Below are positions 52,588 to 62,427 of a DNA stretch of 64,000 nt, one piece after another. The first letter of the stretch is position 1; every line of letters starts with the position of its first letter. The stretch spans positions 135,147 to 199,146 of the forward strand of contig CALVKA010000002.1 in NCBI GenBank assembly GCA_944332475.1, read 5' to 3'. This DNA is from an uncultured Bacilli bacterium (GTDB taxonomy: Bacteria > Bacillota_I > Bacilli_A > RF39 > UBA660). The translations under genes and the position numbers were made by a program. The notes below the pieces were generated by a model, which saw nothing but the letters and a program-made list of their open reading frames with translations, had not been told where the DNA came from and made no database searches.

Positions 52588-53419
52588 AGGAATCATCCTC
52601 CCCAATAAAATTTAAATAATTAAGATAACGACTCTTCATTATATTATTAGCAGAAACAGCCTTTTTTACCTCACATTCTGCTTCCTTTGTATGTAAACAA
52701 TCTTTAAATGGACAAGGAAACTCTCGAAACTCTATAAAAGCATCACGAATTTGTTCCTTAGAATAAGAATGAAAATCCAAAGCAGAAAATCCTGGAGTAT
52801 CCATTACTTTACCCCCAAACAACTCATATAAAGTAACCACTCTAGTCGTATGTCTTCCACGACCCAAAGCAATAGACACTTCCCCGGTTTCTAAATTCCA
52901 ATCTGGATTTAATCTATTTAACAACGTACTTTTACCTGCACCAGTCTGCCCTGTAAAAACACTTGTTTTACCCTTTAACAAATCTTTTATTTTATCTAAC
53001 TCTGTATTATAAATAACAGTATAACCAATTTTTTGATAATAAGACAATACTTCTATTGTCTTATCAAAATCATTCTCTTTTACTAAATCTTTTTTAGTAA
53101 TACAAATAATAGGTTGAACAGAATGTAACTCCATTAATACTATTAACTTATCAAGTAAATTTAAAGAAAAATCAGGAGAAACTAAACTAGTAATTAAAAA
53201 AGCTTGATCAATATTACTTACCTTAGGTCGATAAAATTCATTTTTTCGAGGTAATATCTTCTCAATTACTAGTTTTTTAGAATCAAATTCAACATAATCA
53301 CCAACTAGAGGCAATATTTTTTCTTTACGAAAAACACCTCTACATTTACATGGATAAATTTGATCCAAAGCCTGTACATAATGTAAGTCACTATGAATCT
53401 TTACAATCTGTCCTTTCAT
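52577..53419 (-). CDS. rsgA: Ribosome small-subunit GTPase RsgA
   Basis: 280 residues, circularly permuted GTPase that acts in 30S maturation. An N-terminal OB fold is followed by the permuted motifs ITKKDL, GQTGAGKSTLLN and DTPGFSALDF, and then a zinc site with FPCPFKDCLHTKEAEC. Normal length. It lies ten bases after prkC and overlaps rpe. Confidence 0.95.
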   Translation of the reverse strand: MKGQIVKIHSDLHYVQALDQIYPCKCRGVFRKEKILPLVGDYVEFDSKKLVIEKILPRKNEFYRPKVSNIDQAFLITSLVSPDFSLNLLDKLIVLMELHSVQPIICITKKDLVKENDFDKTIEVLSYYQKIGYTVIYNTELDKIKDLLKGKTSVFTGQTGAGKSTLLNRLNPDWNLETGEVSIALGRGRHTTRVVTLYELFGGKVMDTPGFSALDFHSYSKEQIRDAFIEFREFPCPFKDCLHTKEAECEVKKAVSANNIMKSRYLNYLNFIGEDDSYEN

Positions 53420-53428
53420 AACTTCCCC

Positions 53429-55228
53429 CTATTCAGTCTCACTATTAGTATCCTCATTGGAATCATCCTCAGAAGATGAAGAATTAGAGCCTCCACTAGA
53501 AGAACCTCCAGATGGTTGTTGTGTCTGTTGTTGTGGAGTTCTAGCAACTGTAACCGTTAATGTTTGACCACTGACAATTGGACTTCCAGCAGCTCTAGAT
53601 TGATCAATAATTCTACCAGCAGTATAAGCAGTTGTATCTTGATATACTACACTAATTGTTAATCCATAGGTATCACAGAAAGCCTCTGCATCCTCTAATG
53701 TCCATCCCTCTGCAGACATATTAGGGAAAGTTTCCACAATATTAGGAATATATAAGGTAATAGAATCTCCCTTTTTCACTTCACTACCAGCAGCAAGAGA
53801 TTGACCAATAATTTCTTGTTCATCATATTCACGCTCAGATGCGTCTACATCACGTTTTTCAACAGATACATCCAATCCATATTGAGTCTCTAAAATAGTT
53901 TGTACTTCAATATAATTTTGACCTGTATAATCTTCAAGTTCAAAAGTTTCTTCTCCAATAGAACGATAAATGGTAACCTTTGTACCCTCTACTACACTTC
54001 TACCAGCCTCAGGATCAGTACGAGTGACTTTTCCCTCATCCACATCATCAGATGCCTCTTCACGAATTTTCGTACGAGGTTCTAAACCAGCATCTTGCAA
54101 TCTTCTTTCACATCTACTAACACTAATACCTTCACAATCAGGAACTGTAACTGGATCAGATGCAGTAAGAGCCGGAATAATAAAGGCAACTGTAATAATT
54201 CCAAGTACTAAAACACCAAAAACAATAGATAGAATAATAATAATTTTCTTACGTTTTTTATCTCCTTTATCCTCTATTTTAGTAGCAATTGGATCTTCTT
54301 CATCGTCATCATTTTTTTCCAAATCCTCAATCTTCTTTAAATTTTTAGTATTATCATTTTCATGTTCAGGATAAGGATATTTATATGGAGCCTCATTAAT
54401 TCGATCATCATCTAACGCTGTTAACAAATCCTCATGCATCTGTCTAGCATCATCATATCGATTCTTAGGATTTTTAGCAGTTGCTTTTAAAATAATATTT
54501 TCAATACTCTGTGGAATAGAAGGATTATCTTCTCTAACACTAGGAAGAGGATCTCTCATATGCTTTAAGGCAATCTCAACAGCATTATCCCCTTTAAAAG
54601 GTAAACTTCCCGTAAGTAGTTCATAAAAGATAATACCCATAGAATAAATATCACTTTTAATCGTAGAACCTTTTCCACTAGCCTGTTCTGGAGGTAAATA
54701 ATGAACAGACCCCATGACAGAATTTGTCTGCGTCAATTGTGTAGCATTAAGTGCCATCGCAATACCAAAATCCGTTATTTTGATTTGTCCGTCATCTTTA
54801 ATCATAATATTCTGTGGCTTCAAATCACGATGAATAATATAAGAATCATGTGCATGAGCCATACCATCCGTAAGTTGCAACATAATATCGATGGCTTCAC
54901 TCAAAGTAAGACTACCGCGCTTTTTAAGTAATTGTTTTAGTGTCTTACCTTCCACATATTCCATAACAATATAATAAATCCCATTATCTTCTCCAACGTC
55001 GTACATCTCTACAATATTAGGATGAGCCAAACTAGAAGCAGACAACGCTTCACGTTGGAATCGTCTAACAAACTTTTCATCACTAGACAAATCCCCACGT
55101 AATATTTTAATTGCCACATTACGATCTAGAATTGTATCATAGCCAAGATAAACATTGGCCATACCACCTTCACCAATAGAACGAATAATCTCATAACGAT
55201 CATTTATCTTTTGCCCCTTTGTAATCAT
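53429..55228 (-). CDS. prkC: PASTA-domain serine/threonine kinase PrkC
   Basis: 599 residues. The kinase domain (about 10-275) has GEGGMANVY, VAIKIL, HRDLKPQNI and DFGIA. A membrane helix (about 330-352) follows, then three PASTA repeats outside the cell and a low-complexity Ser/Gly/Gln tail. The kinase senses cell-wall fragments and controls growth and wall metabolism. Its start overlaps the prpC stop as TAATG, so kinase and phosphatase are co-translated. Confidence 0.95.
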   Translation of the reverse strand: MITKGQKINDRYEIIRSIGEGGMANVYLGYDTILDRNVAIKILRGDLSSDEKFVRRFQREALSASSLAHPNIVEMYDVGEDNGIYYIVMEYVEGKTLKQLLKKRGSLTLSEAIDIMLQLTDGMAHAHDSYIIHRDLKPQNIMIKDDGQIKITDFGIAMALNATQLTQTNSVMGSVHYLPPEQASGKGSTIKSDIYSMGIIFYELLTGSLPFKGDNAVEIALKHMRDPLPSVREDNPSIPQSIENIILKATAKNPKNRYDDARQMHEDLLTALDDDRINEAPYKYPYPEHENDNTKNLKKIEDLEKNDDDEEDPIATKIEDKGDKKRKKIIIILSIVFGVLVLGIITVAFIIPALTASDPVTVPDCEGISVSRCERRLQDAGLEPRTKIREEASDDVDEGKVTRTDPEAGRSVVEGTKVTIYRSIGEETFELEDYTGQNYIEVQTILETQYGLDVSVEKRDVDASEREYDEQEIIGQSLAAGSEVKKGDSITLYIPNIVETFPNMSAEGWTLEDAEAFCDTYGLTISVVYQDTTAYTAGRIIDQSRAAGSPIVSGQTLTVTVARTPQQQTQQPSGGSSSGGSNSSSSEDDSNEDTNSETE

Positions 55229-55971
55229 TATTCGTCACCTTCCTCATCACGAACTAAATACGCTACCGAAATATTATCTGTACCCCCGCGATTATTTGCT
55301 TTTTGGATCAACCGAATAACTTTATCTTCTACATCAAGATCACTAAGCAAAACTTTTTCAATTTGATCTTTATCTAACATATTAGTAAGGCCATCACTAG
55401 AAAGAAGTATCTCTGTAATATCCATATCACAATCAAAGATATCAACCTCAACAGAAGTAGCGGCACCAAGAGCCTTCATAAGTACATTCTTCTTAGGATG
55501 AACACTTGCCTCCTCTTTCGTAAGCTCTCCAGCACTAACTAATAAATTAACTAATGTATGATCATAGGTAACTTTATGAAGTTTATCATCTTTCATAACA
55601 AAGCCACTAGAGTCACCAACATTACCAAATAATAGATAATCTTTTGTTAAAATAGCAAGTACTAAAGTAGTACCCATACCTTTACTTTCTGGATGTGTCT
55701 TCTCATGTTGAAAAATCAAAGTATTAATTTCACTAAAAGAATCTCTAATCCAATTAACAGCATCCACCTTACTCATATTTAAAAACGTCTCTTTAAAATA
55801 TTTACCTAAATAACCGATTGCAATAGAACTAGCCACTTCTCCTGCAGAATGACCACCCATACCATCCGCAATAGCCATTAGATAATCATCATTCTGATTT
55901 TTAACGATAATAACACTATCTTCATTGTGACTGCGTACTTTTCCAGCATCCGTTAAATAAAAAGATTTCAT
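55228..55971 (-). CDS. prpC: PP2C-type protein phosphatase PrpC
   Basis: 247 residues. Metal-dependent phosphatase with GKVRSHNEDSV, ADGMGGHSAGEVAS, LFGNVGDSSGFV and GGTDNISVAYL. It reverses phosphorylation by PrkC. It overlaps rlmN by four bases and prkC by one. Confidence 0.95.
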   Translation of the reverse strand: MKSFYLTDAGKVRSHNEDSVIIVKNQNDDYLMAIADGMGGHSAGEVASSIAIGYLGKYFKETFLNMSKVDAVNWIRDSFSEINTLIFQHEKTHPESKGMGTTLVLAILTKDYLLFGNVGDSSGFVMKDDKLHKVTYDHTLVNLLVSAGELTKEEASVHPKKNVLMKALGAATSVEVDIFDCDMDITEILLSSDGLTNMLDKDQIEKVLLSDLDVEDKVIRLIQKANNRGGTDNISVAYLVRDEEGDE

Positions 55972-56987
55972 AACTCCTCCTTCTTACTTCTAAGTTGTCC
56001 ACAAGCAGCACTAATTTTGCTACCAAATTCCCTCCTGATTGTGACTCCAAGTCTATTCTTTTTAAGTATATCATAAAACTTCATGATTTGAACAGTACTA
56101 CTTCGCTTAAATTCTAAATTATTTGTCTCATTATAAGGAATTAAATTAACATAACAATTTAAATGACCAACTAACTCCACTAACTCTTTAGCACATTCAA
56201 CACTATCATTAACACCACTAAGCATAATATATTCAAACGTAATACGGCGATTCGTCCTAGATAAATACACTTCAAGTGCAGAAATTAATTCTTTTAATGG
56301 ATAAGCTTTATTAATAGGCATAATTTTATCTCTTAATGTATCGTTAGGTGCATGTAAACTAATAGCCAAGTTAATTTGTAAAGGAAACTCGCTAAACTCT
56401 AATATTTTTGGAACAATTCCACAAGTAGAAACCGTAATATGACGAGCTCCTATCGCAAGACCCTTAGGATGATTAATAATAAGAAGAAATTTTAATAGAT
56501 TATCATAATTGTCAAAAGGCTCTCCTATTCCCATCACAACAACATGACTAATTCTTTCACCCAAATCTTCTTCTATCATAAGTAACTGTATAACCATCTC
56601 ATAAACTTCTAAATTACGAACTCTTTTTCTTCTACCAGACTCACAAAACTTACACCCCATATTGCAACCAACTTGACTAGAAACACAGACACTATTACCA
56701 TAATCGTGCCTCATCAAAACAGCCTCAATATGTTCCCCATCATAAAGTTCAAATAAATACTTACAAACATCCACATCTCTTTCGACAGTAACCAATTTCA
56801 ACTTAGAAAAAGAAAAAGCCCTCTCCAACTGTTCTAACATATCTTTTTTAATATCTGTAATCTCAGAAACAGAAGAAATTCTCTTCTCATACAACCAAGA
56901 AAATAACTGATCAGCATGAAACTTTTTAGAACCATGACTAATAAAATATTCTTCCATCTCATCCCTTGTTAAACTATATATATTCAT
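55968..56987 (-). CDS. rlmN: 23S rRNA/tRNA m2A methyltransferase RlmN
   Basis: 339 residues, radical SAM. The cluster motif is CNMGCKFCESG; the late cysteine SAACGQL near the end is the one that carries the methyl in the mechanism. Also GMGEPFDNYDNLL and LAISLHAPND. It methylates A2503 in 23S rRNA. First gene of the rlmN-prpC-prkC-rsgA-rpe run. A TATAAT at 57008-57013 (minus) may be its promoter. Confidence 0.95.
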   Translation of the reverse strand: MNIYSLTRDEMEEYFISHGSKKFHADQLFSWLYEKRISSVSEITDIKKDMLEQLERAFSFSKLKLVTVERDVDVCKYLFELYDGEHIEAVLMRHDYGNSVCVSSQVGCNMGCKFCESGRRKRVRNLEVYEMVIQLLMIEEDLGERISHVVVMGIGEPFDNYDNLLKFLLIINHPKGLAIGARHITVSTCGIVPKILEFSEFPLQINLAISLHAPNDTLRDKIMPINKAYPLKELISALEVYLSRTNRRITFEYIMLSGVNDSVECAKELVELVGHLNCYVNLIPYNETNNLEFKRSSTVQIMKFYDILKKNRLGVTIRREFGSKISAACGQLRSKKEEL

Positions 56988-57060
56988 CGTATCACTCCAA
57001 TATCTATATTATACAACAATTATCAGAAAAAAAATACTACAGAACCAATGGATTTACTCC

Positions 57061-57091
57061 AAAATAAAAGTAGGTTTCAAATGAAGCCTAC
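57061..57091 (-). terminator. Terminator upstream of the rlmN group
   Basis: Stem GTAGG..TTCA with TGAA..CCTAC (57070-57091, one mismatch) and a T-rich tail on the minus strand, directly after the 57097 gene. Confidence 0.6.
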
Positions 57092-57096
57092 CTATT

Positions 57097-57828
57097 TTAT
57101 GATGGTTGTGTAATTTCCTCTATCTCTCCAAAATCAGAATAAGATAATGTGAATCTAAAATGATCTGTAGCAAGGCCTCGATATTTAGCATAACTACTAA
57201 CATCATATTGAATTTCTACAATTTCTCCGTTTTCATCTTTTTGTAATTGAATAGTATTAACAGCATCATCTAAATCCACTTCTAAACCATCTAAAAGTAA
57301 TACTAACGTAGTAGTAGAAATTTGATAATTAATAGCTTCTTCTCCTGTTGCTAGTTCTGTTCTTGATACATAAGTCGCAGACTCTAATAAATTTTCTATC
57401 ACATTAGCATCCGTCAAGCTAGATAACGGATATGGAGCATCACTACGTATCCACACACCATCTTGCATTCTCATAAACAAAGTATCATCTTGATAATATT
57501 GATTTACCTCATCGCTAAACAAAGCTTTTTTATCATAATGTGTTCCTGTATAGGTAGAAGTTACTCCATCAATAACAAATTGATAAGAAAATGCATAGTT
57601 TCCTTCTTTTATAGAAGATAAATCATAATAAGGACTATCTAAATTTAAATCCGTACTACCAATGACACTACCTTGACCACCGATATGAGCCATCATGGCT
57701 AATACGATAAAGAAAACAAGATAAATACCAAAGAAAAGAACCGCTTTTCCTCTAGGCGTATGAATAAATTCAGAAAAATCCTTTGCCGTAAATTTACTTT
57801 TTGACTGATTATTATTGTTTTGATCCAT
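57097..57828 (-). CDS. Signal-anchor extracytoplasmic protein, unknown
   Basis: 243 residues. A short cytoplasmic tail rich in Asn, Gln and Lys, a membrane helix (about 31-48), then a soluble outer domain of about 190 residues (YAFSYQFVIDGVTSTYTGTH, INYQISTTTLVLLLDGLEVD). The beta-rich pattern recalls lipoprotein carrier folds of the LolA/LppX type, but this is not certain. The start lies within the end of fmt (17-base overlap), so it is translated after fmt. Confidence 0.65.
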   Translation of the reverse strand: MDQNNNNQSKSKFTAKDFSEFIHTPRGKAVLFFGIYLVFFIVLAMMAHIGGQGSVIGSTDLNLDSPYYDLSSIKEGNYAFSYQFVIDGVTSTYTGTHYDKKALFSDEVNQYYQDDTLFMRMQDGVWIRSDAPYPLSSLTDANVIENLLESATYVSRTELATGEEAINYQISTTTLVLLLDGLEVDLDDAVNTIQLQKDENGEIVEIQYDVSSYAKYRGLATDHFRFTLSYSDFGEIEEITQPS

Positions 57829-58762
57829 AAGCTACCTTCCCGATATAATCTTCTTTTTTAATACCATTAATAAAGCTGCTAGCAAGCATTCTTTTCTTTC
57901 CATTCGGTTTAATATCCGTTAAAACAATCTCATAATCACTTGTTGCGATTCCAATACCGTCTTTATAAATATGCAATACTTCACCGGCTTGTTTATCACT
58001 AGTATCTATTTTTTCAATTCTTGCCATATAAACTTTAAATTCCTTTTCTCCAATCACACAAGAACTACCAGGAAAAGGATTAAGTCCTCGAATTTGATTG
58101 AATAACTCTCTACTCGTCTTAGAAAAGTTCAAATATTCTTCTTCTCTTTTAATATTATAAGCATACGTAACTTCATCTTCATCTTGCCTCTTTCTATCAG
58201 CAGTTCCATCTAAAATGGAAGGTAAAGTATCTAATAATAAATCACGCCCAATGATACGTAAGCGATCATGCAACGTTTCCATCGTATCATCATCCGTTAT
58301 AACAGTCTCTCTCTGCGAAATAATATCTCCACTGTCCATGGCTTCATCCATATACATAATCGTAATACCAGTCTTATCATACCCATCCATAATAGCATGA
58401 TGAATAGGTGCTCCACCTCTAAGTCTAGGAAGAAGCGATGCATGAACATTAATACATCCATATTTAGGATACTCCAAAATAGCTTTCGGAATAATTTGAC
58501 CATAAGCACAAGTTACAATAATATCAGGTTGTAATGCTAAAATATCTTCATAATCTTTACAAATTTTTTCGGGTTGAAAAACAGGAATATGGTGTTTCAT
58601 AGCAACCTCCTTCACAGGAGAAAAAACAACTTCTTGTTTCCTTCCTACCTTACGATCTGGTTGAGATACTACACCTAGTACCTGACAATGTTCAATTAAC
58701 CCTTCTAAAACAGGAACACTAAAATCTGGAGTTCCCATAAAGACAACTTTAAGTTCATTCAT
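57812..58762 (-). CDS. fmt: Methionyl-tRNA formyltransferase
   Basis: 316 residues from the ATG at 58762 (GAGGTG upstream). Marks: VVFMGTPDFSVP at the start, NVHASLLPRLRGGAPIHHAI, MDSGDII and, in the C-terminal part, LNPFPGSS. It formylates initiator Met-tRNA. The def gene that usually precedes fmt is not here. Confidence 0.95.
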   Translation of the reverse strand: MNELKVVFMGTPDFSVPVLEGLIEHCQVLGVVSQPDRKVGRKQEVVFSPVKEVAMKHHIPVFQPEKICKDYEDILALQPDIIVTCAYGQIIPKAILEYPKYGCINVHASLLPRLRGGAPIHHAIMDGYDKTGITIMYMDEAMDSGDIISQRETVITDDDTMETLHDRLRIIGRDLLLDTLPSILDGTADRKRQDEDEVTYAYNIKREEEYLNFSKTSRELFNQIRGLNPFPGSSCVIGEKEFKVYMARIEKIDTSDKQAGEVLHIYKDGIGIATSDYEIVLTDIKPNGKKRMLASSFINGIKKEDYIGKVAYGSKQ

Positions 58763-58773
58763 ACATAACACCT

Positions 58774-59910
58774 CTATTGATACAACATAATAATACTAAT
58801 TACAACCCCTAATAAAATAAAAACAGAACCTAATAAAACCAAAAAAGAAACTTTACCATCTTCTGAACTAGTATTAGGATGAACAGTTGGTAAAATGACT
58901 TCAACTTTTTCTTCTTCGTGCTCTACTACAAAATCAGAATATGGAATCGTAATAAAATCAATCTCACTAGCAGGAATATATTCTTTCCAAGATAAATTAT
59001 CATATTTATAATCCATAATTTGACCAGCTAAAATGCCAATATCCGTTTTCTTATCTGTAAGAATCTCTAAAATCCCCTGAATTTTATTCTTATCAAAATA
59101 ACTTCTCTTAACTAACATAATCGTTGGCTTAGATTCATTTTGCCTAAGCAACTTCCACTCTTCATTACATATATCTTCTATTTTTTGACTGGTTTCCTCA
59201 TTAACTTCCTTTGCCTTCAACATACGTTTTAATCCGCGAAAACATCCCATATAATCTCTTTTTGCATAACTATTAAGCTCTGCTTTTTTAGAAGTTGGAG
59301 GACATAAAAAGTGAGAAAAATAAATAGGACTATAAGTAGCATAATAACAAGCCATTACAAAATCATCTGTAAAAGAAACATACTCATGTCGAAAATCCAT
59401 ATCACACAAGAAAGAAGAATACTCCTCTTGTATTTTAGCAAACTTAGGATATAAATTTTCATATTTTTGAGGTTGAAACCCTTGCTGTTGAATAACTGGA
59501 ACATAACAATCAGAAACACCATGATAAAAATATCCTTCTACAATATATTTTTGATAAATATATTCCAAAATTTCTCTACGATTTTCTTCAACCTTATTTT
59601 TATATCCTAATTTTTTAGCACAAAACTTCACTAAAATTTTAGACACACCATCACTAATATCATGAAAATTATCAATCTTATGCCATAATAAATCTAAATG
59701 ATGAACATAATCAGGAAGATATTCCTCTTCCCCAATAATCAACTGATATTTAAACAAAGCATCAAACAATAAAAAGAAAGTCTGCTCCAAACCAGAAAAC
59801 TTTTCATAATTAATAGAGTCTTTTTTCTTTTTATCATTATAACTCGGATTTTTAGCAACTTTATCTAATAATTCACGAACTTCTTTCTGTTCAAAAACAA
59901 AAGAATACAT
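58774..59910 (-). CDS. Tail-anchored protein resembling ADP-ribosyltransferases
   Basis: 378 residues. It has no signal peptide but one hydrophobic helix at the extreme C-terminus (about 354-377), which makes a tail-anchored cytoplasmic protein. A core of YFYHGVSDCYVPVIQQQGF (His130), EYVSFTDDFVMACYYATY (about 176-193) and a late EYIPASEIDFITIP (Glu316) fits the H-Y-E order and spacing of the ADP-ribosyltransferase (PARP-like) fold. This is inference from pattern only. The N-terminal 120 residues are helical. It lies between priA and fmt, where def is found in other Bacilli. Confidence 0.55.
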   Translation of the reverse strand: MYSFVFEQKEVRELLDKVAKNPSYNDKKKKDSINYEKFSGLEQTFFLLFDALFKYQLIIGEEEYLPDYVHHLDLLWHKIDNFHDISDGVSKILVKFCAKKLGYKNKVEENRREILEYIYQKYIVEGYFYHGVSDCYVPVIQQQGFQPQKYENLYPKFAKIQEEYSSFLCDMDFRHEYVSFTDDFVMACYYATYSPIYFSHFLCPPTSKKAELNSYAKRDYMGCFRGLKRMLKAKEVNEETSQKIEDICNEEWKLLRQNESKPTIMLVKRSYFDKNKIQGILEILTDKKTDIGILAGQIMDYKYDNLSWKEYIPASEIDFITIPYSDFVVEHEEEKVEVILPTVHPNTSSEDGKVSFLVLLGSVFILLGVVISIIMLYQ

Positions 59911-59921
59911 CTACATCACCC

Positions 59922-60167
59922 CTACGATTGACGGAACCATATAATAAAATAATATGCTGACCCTACAACAATAATAATAAGTAAAATAATCAAAATAATA
60001 CGAACAAATGGACTGTTAATATCCCAATAATTATCATATTTCTTTTGACTATGTTCCATCAAATTTTGAAACTCTTGACTATTTCTTTCATTAACACTAT
60101 TTTGATTAGTAGTATTATCTATATCATCATCCGTCGGAAGAAAATGGTTATTATTATTTTCATTCAT
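59922..60167 (-). CDS. Small single-helix membrane protein
   Basis: 81 residues from the ATG at 60167 (AGGGGATG upstream). An Asn/Asp/Gln-rich N-terminus of about 50 residues is followed by one membrane helix near 53-76. No family recognised. It is 11 bases upstream of the ADP-ribosyltransferase-like gene and also C-terminally anchored; the two might work together. Confidence 0.6.
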   Translation of the reverse strand: MNENNNNHFLPTDDDIDNTTNQNSVNERNSQEFQNLMEHSQKKYDNYWDINSPFVRIILIILLIIIVVGSAYYFIIWFRQS

Positions 60168-60208
60168 AAAATCATCCCCTATCTTTAACATAAGAATAAC
60201 ATATTTTA

Positions 60209-62371
60209 TTAAAAATGACTAGGATTAAAGTCAATATCTATCTGAATTTTCCTATTACTCTTATAATGATTCTGAATCTTATGAAGAACATCTCGCAAAC
60301 CATCTTCCTTTTTATATTTTAAAATAATACCATAACGATAAATATTATTAACTTTAAAAACAGCCAAGGAAGTAGGACCTAAAATCGCTGTATAAGATAA
60401 ATTTCGTTCTAAGGAACGTTTAATCTTTAATGCTTCTTGAAAGATATATTGACTATCTTTTCCACTTATTTTTAAATAACAAAGATAATAAAATGGAGGA
60501 TATCCTAATTTTCTACGTATCTGCATTTCTTCACGATAAAATCCTAAATAATCATGATGCCTAACATAAGAAATAGCGTAATGATCAGGGTTAAAAGTTT
60601 GAATCAAAACTTTACCAGACTTTTGGCTTCTACCACTTCTACCAGCTACTTGAGAAAGCAAGGAAAAGGTATTTTCACTACTTCTAAAGTCTGGAATGTT
60701 TAAACTAGTATCCGCATTGATAACGCCAACCAAGGTAACAAGAGAAAAATCAAGTCCTTTCGCAACAATCTGAGTTCCTAATAAAATATCATACTCATGA
60801 TTTCGAAATGCTTCTATCATTCTTTTATGAGCCCCTTTTCGACTCGTAGTATCTACATCCATTCGAAGAACTCTAGCAGTAGGAATAAGATGATTCAATT
60901 CTTCTTCTATCTTTTCTGTACCAACACCAAGATCGGATAAAGAATCTTCTCCACAATTCGGACAAACTTTAGGAAGAGGTGTAGCATAACCACAATAATG
61001 ACAACGTAACATACGGTTACTTTTATGATACGTTAACGTAATATCACAATTAGGGCACTTAATAACTTCAGCACAATTTTTACAAGTAATAAAGGTAGAA
61101 AACCCTCGTCGATTTAAAAATAAAATAGCTTGTTCCCCACGATCTAGACAATGATGAAGTTCAGTGAGTAACTGAGAAGTAATATGACTAGAACTGTTTT
61201 TTGCTTCATGATTCATATCAATAATTTGAACTTCAGGTAACTGTTTTCCATTCACTCGTTCTTCTAAAGTAAGAAGACGATAAACTCCCTTCTGCGCCCT
61301 TGCCATAGACTCTAAAGATGGAGTAGCACTTCCAAACAAAACAGGAGCATGATGATATTTTCCTCTCCATATCGCAATATCTCTCGCATGATACCTTGGA
61401 TTTTTATCTCCTTGCTTATATGAATCACTATGCTCCTCATCCATAATAATTACACCAATATTTTTTAAAGGAGCAAAAATAGCACTACGAGCACCAATCA
61501 CAATATTAGCTTCCCCTCTTGCAATTCTTCTCCATTCATCGTATTTTTCTCCTTCAGACAAAGCGGAATGAAGTGCCGCAATCTGATTTCCAAAACGATT
61601 AGAAAACTGTTCTACCATTTGAGGAGTTAAACTAATTTCAGGAACCAACAAAATAGCAGTTTTTCCTTCTTTCAACACATGCTCAATAATATGCATATAA
61701 ACTTCTGTCTTACCACTCCCAGTAACACCATAAAGTAAAAAGGGGTTATTAGAAGTATCATGTATAACAGCATCTACTACTTTCTGCTGAGAAGAAGTTA
61801 ATACCTTCTTAGTATACTGACTGACTTCATACTTCATTCGATAATCTTCTTTTTGAATAGACTTTAGTATTCCTTTTTTCTCCAAAGTACTAACAGCAGA
61901 AGAAGAAATAGAAATTAATTCCTTTCTAGGAACCTCATCTCTTTGTTGAAACAAAGACAAAACCTCCTTCTGCGGAACATTACTTCCCACATAATCTTTA
62001 TCTATCAATCGATAAAAGGTATGAAATTTTTTATTAACTTTAGCACCTACCTTTGCTTTCAACGCTTTCGGTAACATCACTTGATAAGCACTAATCAAAG
62101 TAGACAAAGTATCCCTTTGTATTTCTTTTCCTAGCAATAACAACTCGTCATTTAATATGATATCGTAATCAACAACAGAATAAATCTCTTTCAATTCCAT
62201 AGAACTAGTATCTTTTATTTCCAAAACAAATCCTTCAATCGTTTGCTTTCCAAAAGGGACCAAAACACGAATACCAATACGAATAGAATCTTCTAACTCT
62301 TTTGGAACTAAATAATCAAAAATTCGATCTACATTCTGACTAGCAATCTGTACCAAAACACCAACAACCAT
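60209..62371 (-). CDS. priA: Primosomal protein N' (PriA helicase)
   Basis: 720 residues. N-terminal DNA-binding part (GIRVLVPFGKQTIEGFVL), helicase motifs GVTGSGKTEVY and DEEHSDSYKQ, eight cysteines in a zinc-binding block (CKNCAEVIKCPNC, CHYCGY, CPNCGED), then GTQIVAKGLDF and QVAGRSGR. It reloads the replisome at stalled forks. It has an extended -10 promoter upstream. Confidence 0.96.
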   Translation of the reverse strand: MVVGVLVQIASQNVDRIFDYLVPKELEDSIRIGIRVLVPFGKQTIEGFVLEIKDTSSMELKEIYSVVDYDIILNDELLLLGKEIQRDTLSTLISAYQVMLPKALKAKVGAKVNKKFHTFYRLIDKDYVGSNVPQKEVLSLFQQRDEVPRKELISISSSAVSTLEKKGILKSIQKEDYRMKYEVSQYTKKVLTSSQQKVVDAVIHDTSNNPFLLYGVTGSGKTEVYMHIIEHVLKEGKTAILLVPEISLTPQMVEQFSNRFGNQIAALHSALSEGEKYDEWRRIARGEANIVIGARSAIFAPLKNIGVIIMDEEHSDSYKQGDKNPRYHARDIAIWRGKYHHAPVLFGSATPSLESMARAQKGVYRLLTLEERVNGKQLPEVQIIDMNHEAKNSSSHITSQLLTELHHCLDRGEQAILFLNRRGFSTFITCKNCAEVIKCPNCDITLTYHKSNRMLRCHYCGYATPLPKVCPNCGEDSLSDLGVGTEKIEEELNHLIPTARVLRMDVDTTSRKGAHKRMIEAFRNHEYDILLGTQIVAKGLDFSLVTLVGVINADTSLNIPDFRSSENTFSLLSQVAGRSGRSQKSGKVLIQTFNPDHYAISYVRHHDYLGFYREEMQIRRKLGYPPFYYLCYLKISGKDSQYIFQEALKIKRSLERNLSYTAILGPTSLAVFKVNNIYRYGIILKYKKEDGLRDVLHKIQNHYKSNRKIQIDIDFNPSHF

Positions 62372-62390
62372 TGTTTACCTCCTTATTTAT

Positions 62391-62399
62391 ATTATAGCA
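62391..62399 (-). promoter_or_regulatory. priA promoter, extended -10
   Basis: TGC directly before TATAAT (62391-62396) on the minus strand, 20 bases before the priA start; the -35 region is taken up by the preceding terminator. Confidence 0.6.
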
Positions 62400-62427
62400 T
62401 AAAAAGAAAAGGTCACTCATGTGACCT
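62400..62427 (-). terminator. Terminator after the small membrane gene
   Basis: A 7-bp stem AGGTCAC/GTGACCT (62410-62416 with 62421-62427), loop TCAT, T-rich tail on the minus strand. Confidence 0.8.
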
